A DNA stretch of 64,000 nucleotides from positions 650,198-714,197 of the forward strand of contig SCFE01000108.1 in the NCBI GenBank assembly GCA_004352715.1, written 5' to 3'. Positions 47,895 to 58,949 of this stretch are shown piece by piece. The position numbers were made by a program, and so were the translations under genes. How positions within the stretch are numbered: the stretch's first letter is position 1; every line of letters starts with the position of its first letter. Below the pieces are notes generated by a model. The model ran no database searches. It was not told the DNA's origin and saw only the letters and a list, made by a program, of their open reading frames with translations. Origin of the DNA: Hofstenia miamia (Eukaryota; Xenacoelomorpha; Acoela).

Positions 47895-48524
47895 ATTCCT
47901 TTATGTGAAACACACAACGAAGAAGCTTGGCTTTTTCATGAAATTGGCCGGTCTTATCTGGAATTATCAGACTACGATAGAGCGTTGGATTTTGGCAAAA
48001 AAAGTGTTGACACCGCGAAGATGGTTTCTGACAAAATTTGGTTAATGAATTCATACTTATTGATTGGGCAAACAGAACGCGCAATGGGAAACAATAAAAT
48101 GGCTATTGACTATTTATTAAAATCCCTATCTTATGCTAAACACCTTAAAAACGAACAACTATACGCTTCAATCCAGAAAATACTGGATGAGATTGTATAC
48201 TACGAACCTTTAATCAACAGACCAATGGGTGAAGACATGCAGCCGGAAGAAATCTTTGAAACAAAAAATATTCAAAAAAGTATTGAGTCAGATGTGACAG
48301 GTTTTTCAGAAAATTGGGAATCTGAAGGAACAATTAAGGTTTCGTCTTTTAAAGAACCTTACAAAGAATCATTTTCGAAAGGTTTAAGCAATCGTTCAGC
48401 ACGGAAACCCATTTACAATGACAATGAGGAAACACTCATTTCAGAACATCAAGAGTCGGGCACTTCTGATCCCAATGATCACCTGTCTGATGTTTCAACA
48501 AACGAAGAAAACAGTGAACAATGA
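47895..48524 (+). CDS. ODAD4: ODAD4-like copy 2, exon 3 (TPRs and acidic tail)
   Basis: Terminal exon of 209 codons plus TGA after acceptor AATTTTAG, in phase with exon 2. It begins IPLCETHNEEAWLFHEIGRS. TPR units are LELSDYDRALDFGKKSVDTA and MNSYLLIGQTERAMGNNKMA. The acidic tail is unlike that of copy 1 except for VSSFKEPYKES, and ends STNEENSEQ. It corresponds to the last TPRs and tail of ODAD4; the tail is known to be poorly conserved in the family. A hAT element ends 53 bases upstream, counting its target duplication. The frame is intact. Confidence 0.85.
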   Translation: MPLCETHNEEAWLFHEIGRSYLELSDYDRALDFGKKSVDTAKMVSDKIWLMNSYLLIGQTERAMGNNKMAIDYLLKSLSYAKHLKNEQLYASIQKILDEIVYYEPLINRPMGEDMQPEEIFETKNIQKSIESDVTGFSENWESEGTIKVSSFKEPYKESFSKGLSNRSARKPIYNDNEETLISEHQESGTSDPNDHLSDVSTNEENSEQ

Positions 48525-48898
48525 TAAATTTTCCTCCACATTTTTCAAAGAAAAGCCAAGCTACAATTCTATCCTTGCATTAGAGCCTGGCACCTAGAAT
48601 TTGATTAAAATTAAGGCAAGCGGAAATTGTTTGTAAATATTTGTATATTTAACATTGTAGTAGAAAACCCATGAAAAAATATAAAACTCTACAACTACTG
48701 TGGCATGATAAGTTAACATTTCAACCTTATTTTCTGTGAGTTTTAGATTTTGTGAACTCTACGTACGAATGCTAATAATTTTCTCAACAAAATAGCAATA
48801 TTTCAAAATTATCTGCAATTAGTTGTTATAATTACAAATGTGGAATTTATTGTAAGAGGAAATGCAATGAAACAAATTTGTGAAAAACCTTAATCTAA

Positions 48899-48929
<31 letters not shown>

Positions 48930-48935
48930 CTGTAC

Positions 48936-49210
48936 ATTAACAAAAAATCAAGCTCTATCTCTTGAAAAAATACAAAAAGAGCACTTAGAATTATTGCACT
49001 GTAAAACAATGGCCAACCATTGAAGCGAGAAGAGAAGAGTTACTGTGAAGCTCTTTCTACAACCTAAAACGCGCGCAAATAATCTCATTCACTCAATTAT
49101 ACCGAAAACACTTCTTACGACAGGCAATTTACGAAAAATTTAGAAGTGAACGAAGAAGAAATCAATTCATTCCATTCTGCGCAATGCTACTAAACCAAAA
49201 TCAACGCTAA
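48936..49210 (+). mobile_element. LINE 3'-end fossil (RT C-terminus)
   Basis: Shifted plus-strand frames give QALSLEKIQ then KRALRIIAL, the classic LExIQKRALRII segment. Then come EALS and RKHFLRQAIYEKFRSERRRN with IPFCAMLLNQNQR before a stop. It is preceded by (TA)n at 48899-48929. Confidence 0.6.
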
Positions 49211-50500
49211 AACCCAGAACTTAGCAATTTCAATAGTGCAGATGTTTTTATCAATAAATACGATCATACATATATATATATATATAGATTACAACATGAT
49301 TTTTGGTACTTAAAACCCTATATTTATTGCGGTCAATATAATATTTTTTGAAGAAGATAACTTCAAAAATGTTTCCTAAACAATTTTTTAAATTTATTTC
49401 CAAATTTATAAATAGATGCATCATTGCAAATTTAAGACTTGGAATTGTGCCAGATTTTTCAAATAAAATGCTAAAAATAGCCCTATTTCACTATAATGTA
49501 TGGCAGTTCTTCTAATTGATTGATAATTGATCCAGTACTTATTAATTGATACTTGATTTGATGCAGCTACCAAATTCGATTCAATTATATATTTGCAGTT
49601 ATTGCCGAAATTGCTAGCAATGCTAAGAATTCGTGATTGGCTTTGTTTGCACCAAACGCAGTTCGCGTTCGCAACACTGTTCATAAAAATGTACTCGGTG
49701 CAGTCCCAACACTAAACAAACCCTCAAACCAAGGGATTATATTGTATTTCCTCATGAAGACAAGATATTTTTTTTGTTTTCGAGGTTTCTTTGAAAAAAA
49801 ATTTTAAGAAAAAATGTTTTTAGCTATCATTTTCTGTCAAAATAATGATTTATAATTGATTAATAATTGCTTGAATCTAGTAATTTGATTATTGAGCAGT
49901 CTTACTAAAATATTAATACCACCTGTAATTAAAGAAACAGGAAAATTCCACTTAACAAACCCGCACAATACTTAATATAAATAATGACATGGATTTCAAA
50001 AGATCCACTTGTAGGAGGCATTTTCGTATTGGAGCGTTAGGTTCTTATGTATATCTTCTACTTTTGTAAATGTTTTGTAATTCATTTACTATTTCTAAAT
50101 AAATATATGGCAAAATGCATATTGAATAGAAATCTATTCACAAGTGTAGTGTTTACAGTAAGCAATTCAAATTGTGAAAATATCAATTGAAATTCCTAAA
50201 TAATGACCAATTTAATGACTTTTGTATCATGAAGATCTTCTTCGATAATATCAATAACAGAACTATTCGTTATCATCTCATCATGTTTGGCATGGTGACT
50301 TGAAATATTTCTTTCTAATAAACGAAATATATTTTGAAAATATACAAGAGAGACTAAAGTCATAAATTTCCACTAGTTCTTGCACAGCCAAAAAATTTGC
50401 GAAATTAGTAACCAACTGAAACTAACTGAAAATAGCAAAACTAAAAAGTGCAACATCACTCCTTTGAAACAAAACTCAAAAGAGCCCCTTACCAGTTTTT
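49211..50500. other. no gene recognised
   Basis: AT-rich, with a (TA)n at 49270-49286. The 87-codon minus-strand ORF at 49684-49421 has no recognisable content. Confidence 0.4.
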
Positions 50501-52035
50501 GATGAAATTTTTGGTGCAATAGATGAAAACATCCTAATGCCCAGCCTATGGATCGTGATGAAGCTATTGAAGGTGCCGTCCAGTTTTTCCGAGGGCTATT
50601 TTTTCCAAGACAACAGGAGAAACGATAAAAAATGTTGTTCTGGAGGAGCAGGTTCTTGTGGGTTAAACAGTCTTGGAGCTAAAAGAATTTTTAAATCTTT
50701 TTTCGCTCAGATTCTGATAATAAACGCAATTCTTTTCTACTTCTATCAAGGAGGCTATCTCCTTATACTTTAAATCGCATGATTGCACTCGACGAGAATC
50801 CTGGTATGAGAACTACTGGTATAAGTAAAATCTTTCGACGAATAACTACAAATGCCGTCCTTCAAACTTTAAAGTACGACAACATAGAAACTTATGATCC
50901 ACTACAGACAGCTGCAAGACAATTAGCTGGTATTGAAGCAGCTATTCAAGCAATGGAGGATATCTATGAAAGCGATAACTGTGAAGCTATTTTACTTGTG
51001 GATGCAAACAATGACTTCAAAAGGTTAAACAGAAAGCTTGCTTTACATAATGTCAATTATTATTATATATGTTCACTATTTGCATGCTTATTACAAAATT
51101 TTTATGGTAGCTCAGACAGACTTTCAATTGGAAACAAAGTGATTTTCTCAAAGGAAGGTACTACTCAAGGTGATGTTGCAGCAATGGCCATGTACAAAAT
51201 TGCAACACTGCCATTGGTTTATGACAGCACAAACCCATCAGTACGACGCATATTCTATGCGGATGATGGCACGGGCAGGGAAGAGATCCGGGATGTACTA
51301 TCATGGTGGAAGATGCTTAAGAAACATGGACCTAACTAAACTCGGTTACTTTCCTAAGTCCTCAACAACCATCCTTCATATTAAGCCAAAACACCTTGAA
51401 AAGGCGAACAAATACTTCTTCAGAGAAGGCGTACTTTTTTCACACAGATTGTACTGACCTTTATTGTTCTGAACAACTGAAATCTAAAGTAGAGGTATGG
51501 TCAAACTTTACCAATAAGACCTCAGAAATTGCAGAAACTCAACCACATACCGTTTATTCGCGTTTTTCAAAGTTCATTGAAATCAAATGGTCGTAGGCAC
51601 AGAGAGTTACACAGATTCAGTCCGATACTTTCGAAGGTCGTGAGGATAACATCAGACTACAATTACTTCCAAAGTTTTTTGGAAAGATCTAAACTTTAAT
51701 CTGGCTCAATTTTGCGACTACCTACAAAATTTGGGATTAGAGACCCTTGTGGAGCATCGCCGTTCATTGAAAAGTTTCTAAAACAACTTTGCGGTTTCAT
51801 CACTGATAAAAGACATACCGACTATTCCATAACCTGCAACTGGATAAGATGCCAACGTGACTTCTTGTTACGAAGCATGATCCTCTGCATTCGTGGAACT
51901 AGACGATACCACACAATTTCCAAGCTTGAAGTTGATTTTAAATCAAGTTCAAGATCGTTTGATGTTAGCACTGTGGAATTAATTGATGAATTGGACGTTG
52001 CCTCATATATTCGTGTAGAATACAAAGCATCTTGA
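50500..52035 (+). mobile_element. family B retroelement: RT plus C-terminal nuclease end, internally deleted
   Basis: Colinear plus-strand pieces. An N-terminal GGAGSCGLNSLGAKRIF piece lies near 50645. The RT at 50779-51339 has MIALDENPGMRTTGISKIFR, LQTAARQLAGIEAAIQAM, EAILLVDANNDFKRLNRK (motif A), KEGTTQGDVAAMAMYK (motif B) and RIFYADDGTG (catalytic YADD). A frameshift leads to LGYFPKSSTTILHIKPK and, near 51500, IAETQPHTVYSRFSKFIEIK. From 51712 comes the extreme C-terminus (FLLRSMILCIRGTRRYH), equivalent to FALLRSTILCLRGSRAL in the 33.1-33.7 kb copy. The nuclease core between them is deleted. The copy cannot move. Confidence 0.75.
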
Positions 52036-52854
52036 TTTTTGTTTTTTTTGAAACTCACTTGTATTTATGTTATTATTTTGACTAAATTACATTTTTTTAA
52101 TCTTTGATGATGTATTTTTTTCATTTTTAAAATACGCAAATTTCAATTTTTCATATGGTTGACAATTTCATGGATTTAACCATGATCAGGTAAATATTCA
52201 TGTTTCAATCCGATGTTTCAAAAATGCGCAAAGTCCACTAAGCATTTCAATTATTCATGAGCGATTACAAGGGAGGGGGTTTGGGGATAAGCAATCTCAA
52301 GAAAATGAACAACCCTACTATATAATGAAAATAACACCTAGCCCTATTTCTACAAGCATTAACTTAAAGAAACATTTTTGTGTCCGCTCATATAGAGAAA
52401 ATCTTACCTATTTTGCTCAGACGTCTGTTAGTAGACGGCAATTGGGAACTCCGCAGTCGATATACACATTTATAGCGAATCAAAGCAATAGAAGAAAAAA
52501 CGGTCATTTCAATCTCACGAGCATTAAAGTGAAATCATTATACCATTTACTAATCATTGTTCAGAAGTTATGACAAGCCCCAGATTGCAAAAAATAACTG
52601 GAAATGATATTAATTACAAAATGGTTTTATTTTTTTGGTCCTATTGCATTAATCTCATTGGCTTGGTCTCAGTCTCCCTCCATAAAATTTCAATAGTCCG
52701 TTGTGGTTCAAAGGCAAACTTCTACTTTGGTCAAAATTGGATTGGTAAAACTTACTGTCGTTTTAAAAATCTCTATGTTAATGTCCGTCCACTGAAATAC
52801 CAGGTTCCAGTCCAATTAGACAGCGCGGTTTTACAATGATTTAATCAAAGCATG
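52036..52854. other. no gene recognised
   Basis: Two adjoining plus-strand ORFs of 82 and 89 codons (52325-52573, 52570-52839) overlap by four bases but resemble nothing I know. They are not AT-extreme and may be transposon remains. Confidence 0.3.
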
Positions 52855-53318
52855 GTGGAGTAGCGTTGGAGAAGGACGGGATGTGTTTCCCAAGAGATAA
52901 AAAGCCATATGGAAGATTACTTCAAATGTTGAAGGAAAAGCCCATTTATACGGTTTTAGTATGGGGAGGATGCAGGAAGTCATTACAGCAACTCATAGAC
53001 AAACTACAGAGGAAGGGAATGCGACTGGGATATACGGATAACTTTGAATCTATTGAAACAATTGTGAGAAAGTCAGATGAAAAGCTGTTGAAGAGAATGT
53101 ACTATGAGGACCATTTTCTATCAGATCTAGTACCTGGAAGAAGTGACTATGCCTCTACAAGTCTCCGGGAACGTTTACCAGCCCCTGAAAGAGATATTGA
53201 TAGGAGATTTACGTTTATTTTTCCAAACAGATTCTTCATTGAAGAATACATGGCAATTAGTGCTGAAGCGATACAACACGCGGCGGTCACAAGACAGACG
53301 AGAACGACCTGCGCCTGA
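52855..53318 (+). mobile_element. LINE 3'-end fragment (RT C-terminal domain)
   Basis: Open frame of about 150 codons: YTVLVWGGCRKSLQQLIDKL, HFLSDLVPGRSDYASTSLRE and RRFTFIFPNRFFIEEY. It follows the usual C-terminal pattern of LINE RTs (WGxC, QRKxxR, then a basic Y-S-x-R segment and a final FxxRxF). Without frameshifts in this stretch, it looks younger than the other LINE tails. The catalytic core is absent. Confidence 0.55.
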
Positions 53319-54060
53319 ATTGTATTGTTTTGAATAATTGTCAAAACAATACTTGCCAACATTCCAAAAAAAATTATGGGAAAAATGTATAAATAAGTTA
53401 TTTACAATAATTTTGTCATGCTAAGATAGATTTGCAGACGCACATTTTGCCGTTTACAGAAGAACTTACTCTCAGTGCTCTGAATAGACAGATATTATTC
53501 CAAACAAAGAATTATGATCTATAAAAGCTGCCAATGAAGATGTTATTCATATGACTTTGAAGGGAAAAGTTCATTCTGAAATAATTTCTTTCAAATTAGC
53601 AATATTTAGAAACAAATTTAAATAGTTCATTTTACAGCCAAAAATTTGTAGATACATGTAATATATTTTTGATAAAATATTACAATACAATATTATACGT
53701 CTCTGCATGCAAACTATGAGAAGAGACAAATATATTTTACATTTTTTCACTCATATCAAGTTATTGAGGCGCAATTAAATTTAAGCCAATACTATGTAAA
53801 TCCAACGCTAAATCACAATGTGTTTTTACCAATAGGTTAGTATTAACAGCTTTGAATATAGAATTCTTCGTTAGCCAATGATATTCGCAAAGGGCCCATT
53901 GTTAAATGCCCTACGAAAAGCAATTTTTTACGCGGAGATTGATGTCATTACGCGACGCGTTAAGGGGGTACCCCCACAGAAAATCCATTTTCTCAGATTT
54001 GAGGTTATTTTAAACAATAATAGTATGCATGTAATAATCGAAATTTGTAGTAGTATTACT
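53319..54060. other. no gene; CpG-containing palindromes near 53950
   Basis: Mostly AT-rich. At 53950-53985 there is ACGCGACGCGT followed by the perfect 12-base palindrome GGGGGTACCCCC. This marks a switch to GC-richer DNA leading into the ATTGG array. Confidence 0.5.
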
Positions 54061-54076
54061 TCGAGTGAAGCCCTTC

Positions 54077-54286
54077 TCACTTTTTTCTGATTGGTCGAGA
54101 GGGGGGTTCCTTCCCGTTACACTTTTTTTCTGATTGGTCGAGAGGGCGGTTCCAGCCCGTTACACTTTTTTCTGATTGGTCGAGAGGTGGAGTGAAGCCC
54201 GTGTCACTTTTTTGTGATTGGTCGAGAGGGTTGGTCTTTGACCTGAGACGTCGTGGATATTGGCGGGGGGTGTTTTGCTGACGTCA
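54077..54286. promoter_or_regulatory. five phased ATTGG (CCAAT) motifs plus a CRE palindrome
   Basis: ATTGG occurs at 54090, 54133, 54175, 54217 and 54259, so the spacing is 43, 42, 42 and 42 bp. The first four sit in tandem units of CACTTTTTTCTGATTGGTCG and GAGAGG. The fifth (GGATATTGGCGGGG) is in divergent sequence yet keeps the spacing. TGACGTCA, a full CRE/ATF site, is at 54279-54286. CCAAT boxes bind NF-Y. A 42-bp step is four helical turns, so all would face the same side. It is GC-rich relative to the region. No gene start is visible; the gap begins 120 bases downstream. Confidence 0.5.
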
Positions 54287-54408
54287 TGCATGTAATTTTA
54301 CTAGTTTTTGTGTTATTTATGTGGCCTAATTTAGTTTGCATTTTTTTTACTTTTTTAGTTTCACTTTTTAGTTTATATGTATTAATTTTCCACATATACA
54401 TACTTGTT

Positions 54409-55408
54409 NNNNNNNNNNNNNNNNNNNNNNNNNNNNNNNNNNNNNNNNNNNNNNNNNNNNNNNNNNNNNNNNNNNNNNNNNNNNNNNNNNNNNNNNNNNN
54501 NNNNNNNNNNNNNNNNNNNNNNNNNNNNNNNNNNNNNNNNNNNNNNNNNNNNNNNNNNNNNNNNNNNNNNNNNNNNNNNNNNNNNNNNNNNNNNNNNNNN
54601 NNNNNNNNNNNNNNNNNNNNNNNNNNNNNNNNNNNNNNNNNNNNNNNNNNNNNNNNNNNNNNNNNNNNNNNNNNNNNNNNNNNNNNNNNNNNNNNNNNNN
54701 NNNNNNNNNNNNNNNNNNNNNNNNNNNNNNNNNNNNNNNNNNNNNNNNNNNNNNNNNNNNNNNNNNNNNNNNNNNNNNNNNNNNNNNNNNNNNNNNNNNN
54801 NNNNNNNNNNNNNNNNNNNNNNNNNNNNNNNNNNNNNNNNNNNNNNNNNNNNNNNNNNNNNNNNNNNNNNNNNNNNNNNNNNNNNNNNNNNNNNNNNNNN
54901 NNNNNNNNNNNNNNNNNNNNNNNNNNNNNNNNNNNNNNNNNNNNNNNNNNNNNNNNNNNNNNNNNNNNNNNNNNNNNNNNNNNNNNNNNNNNNNNNNNNN
55001 NNNNNNNNNNNNNNNNNNNNNNNNNNNNNNNNNNNNNNNNNNNNNNNNNNNNNNNNNNNNNNNNNNNNNNNNNNNNNNNNNNNNNNNNNNNNNNNNNNNN
55101 NNNNNNNNNNNNNNNNNNNNNNNNNNNNNNNNNNNNNNNNNNNNNNNNNNNNNNNNNNNNNNNNNNNNNNNNNNNNNNNNNNNNNNNNNNNNNNNNNNNN
55201 NNNNNNNNNNNNNNNNNNNNNNNNNNNNNNNNNNNNNNNNNNNNNNNNNNNNNNNNNNNNNNNNNNNNNNNNNNNNNNNNNNNNNNNNNNNNNNNNNNNN
55301 NNNNNNNNNNNNNNNNNNNNNNNNNNNNNNNNNNNNNNNNNNNNNNNNNNNNNNNNNNNNNNNNNNNNNNNNNNNNNNNNNNNNNNNNNNNNNNNNNNNN
55401 NNNNNNNN
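54409..55408. other. assembly gap, exactly 1000 N
   Basis: Placeholder gap. ODAD4 copy 3 exons 2 and 3, if they exist, should lie here or beyond it. Confidence 0.99.
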
Positions 55409-55434
55409 TATATATATATATATATATATATATA

Positions 55435-55669
55435 TTGAATATTGTGCAATAAATAGCATTAATGTAGATATGCATATAGTATTCTAGTAGTGCTACCATA
55501 TATATTAATAAAATGAGTCGGGCACTTTGATTATAATAATCACTTTGAAATGTGCCAATATTCTTGTATTCGAGAGCATATTTCTGTAACTATTAAAGTG
55601 CACACTCTATAATTTCAGTAGTAAGTAAAATTATGACATATACCTCTAAAGCCACTTCAAATGACCCAT
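55435..55669. repeat. 235-bp exact duplicate of 55701-55935, probable assembly artefact
   Basis: Identical base for base to 55701-55935, including the last part of ODAD4 copy 3 exon 1. Both copies are preceded by (TA)n and separated by a single N (55670). This looks like an unmerged contig overlap beside the gap, not a real tandem duplication. Confidence 0.85.
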
Positions 55670-55670
55670 N

Positions 55671-55703
<33 letters not shown>

Positions 55704-55909
55704 AATATTGTGCAATAAATAGCATTAATGTAGATATGCATATAGTATTCTAGTAGTGCTACCATATATATTAATAAAATGAGTCGGGCACTTTGATTAT
55801 AATAATCACTTTGAAATGTGCCAATATTCTTGTATTCGAGAGCATATTTCTGTAACTATTAAAGTGCACACTCTATAATTTCAGTAGTAAGTAAAATTAT
55901 GACATATAC

Positions 55910-56872
55910 CTCTAAAGCCACTTCAAATGACCCATATTCAATAGCCGCATCAATCTGTTCAACAATGGCGACGGCATATGCATGTGTCACTGAGCCAGTG
56001 TTGTGCCTTGCCCTAAACTTCCCCTTAATTGCCTTTGGCGGGTAAAAGTTTCGACGATATAGAGGCTGTTGTCTTCTCCAAAATTCTAATCTAGATTCTA
56101 AGTAACTTATTCCATCCTTGACATGCTTTCTTACAACTTTTCCACTTGGCTTGTTCTTGTCGGTTAAAATATTCCTCTGTAAAAGTCCATGAAGGAACTT
56201 ATAGTCATCGTAAAAATCTCCCAACAAAATTCTATTTATCCATACTTGCATAATTGGCTTAGGAGCTAGCATTTCTTTGGAATCCTGAATTTTGGCATCA
56301 TCAATTAAAACCTTTGACTTATCAGTGAAGATCTCAATTTCTGCTTTTGATGGCTGTAGTAGGTTTACTGGTTTTAAGTTTCCTTTTCTACCTTCTTGTC
56401 CTCCTATTGCATTTTCTAATGCATTCTTGCACTTCCGAATGGCTAGTTGGTAATCCTTTTTCAGTGGCAGCAGTTTATTTGCTCTTTCGTACCATACCAA
56501 TGATTCCTCAAAGTTTGCTATTTTATACAAAACAGATGCTTTTAGTTCAATGGCATTTACATTTTGAGGTCTTATTTGTAACAGTTTATCCACAGTTTTT
56601 AAGCTCTCTGTCATTTCATAGATGTTCATTTGAGATTTTGCTAACAGCAATAGGCACTTTGGTTCGTCTGGGCAAATATCTAACGCTCTATTGCAGCAGT
56701 CTATGGCTAAATAATGCATTTTCTTTGTGCTATAAAATTTCCCATCTGCAATGTATTGAAGACATTCAGCCTTTTTGTCCACTTCCTTGCCTATGTAATG
56801 ATTAAATTTTGGTTTATTGATTTTGCCCATTACATATTTTTGCTTAATCTTACCCTTTAGTGCTTTCGCCAT
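55910..56872 (-). CDS. ODAD4: ODAD4-like copy 3, exon 1 (N-terminal TPRs)
   Basis: Exon of exactly 321 codons from ATG (56872-56870, context AAGATGGCG, a good Kozak match) to donor GAG/GTATAT, phase 0. This is the phase that exons 2 of copies 1 and 2 need. Three TPRs occupy about residues 35-136 (AIDCCNRALDICPDEPKCLL, ESLKTVDKLLQIRPQNVNAI, EESLVWYERANKLLPLKKDY). Then come LGDFYDDYKFLHGLLQ, YLESRLEFWRRQQPLYRR, matching the FWRQQKPIYAR block of human ODAD4, and AYAVAIVEQIDAAIEYGSFE. This is the N-terminal half of the outer dynein arm docking subunit. Its downstream exons are not in view: minus-strand sequence runs into a gap 500 bases further on. Confidence 0.9.
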
Positions 56873-57680
56873 CTTCAAGAATTTACCGCAATTGCATTGG
56901 AAATGGAATTCAATGCGTTTACTTTTTTGTAGTAGTAAAATGTAATGCGTTACATTAATTATTGCTTAGGATATTTATGTAGAAAATTTAATATTGCTTT
57001 TTTTTAAATTGAAAACATATATTAAAATTAATTTAATAGGTTTTAACATCATTGGATGCTAAAAAATTTGGCTTGATTATGAACAACACAAACGATCATA
57101 ACTTAAAATTAAAATCATAGAATGTTCGATAAGTAACGAAACAATGAAACACATATCAATTACAAGAATATGTTAGAATATGATTTCAATTCTGCCATGG
57201 TTTTATTATTTTCCTGTTAAGTACATCAAAAAAAGTATTCCTTTTCTTACGCTTGCGTATATTTTTTAAATTGAATTTCGAGTGCATTTGTTGTTTTGTT
57301 ATCTTATTTTCTGCGAAACACAACCTATAAATGCTGCTCGCAGTGGATCATTTAAGTATGCTTAGGACAGTCGAAAATGAACTTTTTAATGTGCATTGTT
57401 GTAAAATTAGCACTACCTTGATGAAAAATATCTTTAATTAACGAATTTATAGTTGGGACACTAATGGGTAGGAGCGGTAGAGAAAAATGCAGAATTGTTA
57501 GAAAAGCGTTCAGATTACTGAAAACTGGGGTTTTCCGAAGCTGTAAGCTGTGCTAACGTCAAGATAATGAGAAAAAATTTACAATTATCCAATTTTCAAG
57601 TTATTTTAATCGACTTGATCATTATAATTTCTGTTGTACTATTTCAATTTTAAAATGCATTGAATATATAAATTTACAAT
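56873..57680. other. upstream flank of ODAD4 copy 3
   Basis: AT-rich. It should contain the promoter and 5'UTR of copy 3; no specific element can be supported. Confidence 0.4.
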
Positions 57681-57699
57681 TTGTTTCCCAATTTATTAA

Positions 57700-58330
57700 T
57701 TCCATTCATAGACGTCGATATATTTTATAAACACAATATACTCCGGGATTTAATGACAGATCTCTCAGAAGTTTGTTTTCATGGGACAAAGAATCCGCAT
57801 CTCAAACAAATAACTAGACGTGAAGATCTTCCTACTTCAACAAATACTCCAGATGGAGCTAGACTTGATGTGTCAGCAGTTGGTTTCTGGAACTCCGGTC
57901 AACCCTAATTTTTTAATGTAGGGGCATCCAACCTTTGTACTGCCACAAATGCCATCACAAATCGAAACAATATCTTGCATGAATAGGAACAAAGAAGGGA
58001 TATCGATGTTGAACACACCTTATTTACATTTTTGGTTCTTAGTGCTCTGGAGGTAACACATCAGTCATTGAAAAGTTTATTAAGCATCTAAGCTATAGAA
58101 TAGCTGAAAAAAAGAACTCAAGCTATTCAACAATTTGCACATGGATACTCTGCAAGATATCGTTCTCCATGTTATGAAACAGGTTCTATGTAATCGTGGC
58201 ACATTGTGTCATCAAAAGTGTTTTTGTGGAAAGGATCTCCGTGTTGCTGCAACATCTCCATTTTTTGATGTGAGCATCAAATATTTTTGTTCCAATAACT
58301 CTCGAGAATGTGGTAGGTTGGTTACCCGTT
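57700..58330 (+). mobile_element. family B retroelement nuclease-domain fossil
   Basis: Shifted plus-strand frames in family order: DLSEVCFHGTKNPHLKQI, DGARLDVSAVGFW (the LDI position), a decayed FFNVGASN for FFDVKVFN, then DIDVEHTLFTFLVLSA. The far end, SGGNTSVIEKFIKHLSYRIA and MKQVLCNRGTL, follows. The (D/E)XK lysine is lost. It is the third copy of the family in the window, all on the plus strand. Confidence 0.6.
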
Positions 58331-58949
58331 GCTAGGATGCATTACTTCTATATGCTCATCTGATGCAACACTACTTCTATCAAGATACTTAATGTAAGGC
58401 TTTTCTTTACTGCTTGATACTGTTGACGCAATCAAATTTTCAGCTCCTTCCATCTTTTATATAATTATAGAGAATAAAATGTAGATATCGTTTATGGTTA
58501 AGTTTAAAAAAATCATAGTTACTTTAAGCATTCTGATTTAAAAAAATAGTTTATACATAGCATGCAATACTTAGATATTGATAATTGTAAATTTTATCTT
58601 TATATTTTGTAAAATTCATCTATTACGGGTGTTATTCTTCTTAAATTTTAAACCAAGGTGTGCAATTTATATATATAATTAAATTTTTGCCAACTTAATT
58701 TTTTCAAATAGCGCATCAATTCAGCAGTAACATGTCCCCATTCACGTAACATATTGCAATTGAAACGCTTTAAGTCAATAGCGTCACTAATATCTTCCAA
58801 TTGGAGCTAAGTATTCAGGCTAAGCTCTTATAATTTTACTAGGTCTATATTGCCATTGTATCCGTAATATTTTACTGTCATATTCTTAGGCCTTCTACCG
58901 AAACAATCATTCAATTTTTATCACAAAATTTGCTTCCCACAACCTTCTT

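Noticed and set aside
55435-55935. Real tandem duplication of the ODAD4 copy 3 exon 1 end
   Set aside because: The copies are exactly identical, separated by one N and next to a gap; an unmerged overlap is simpler.
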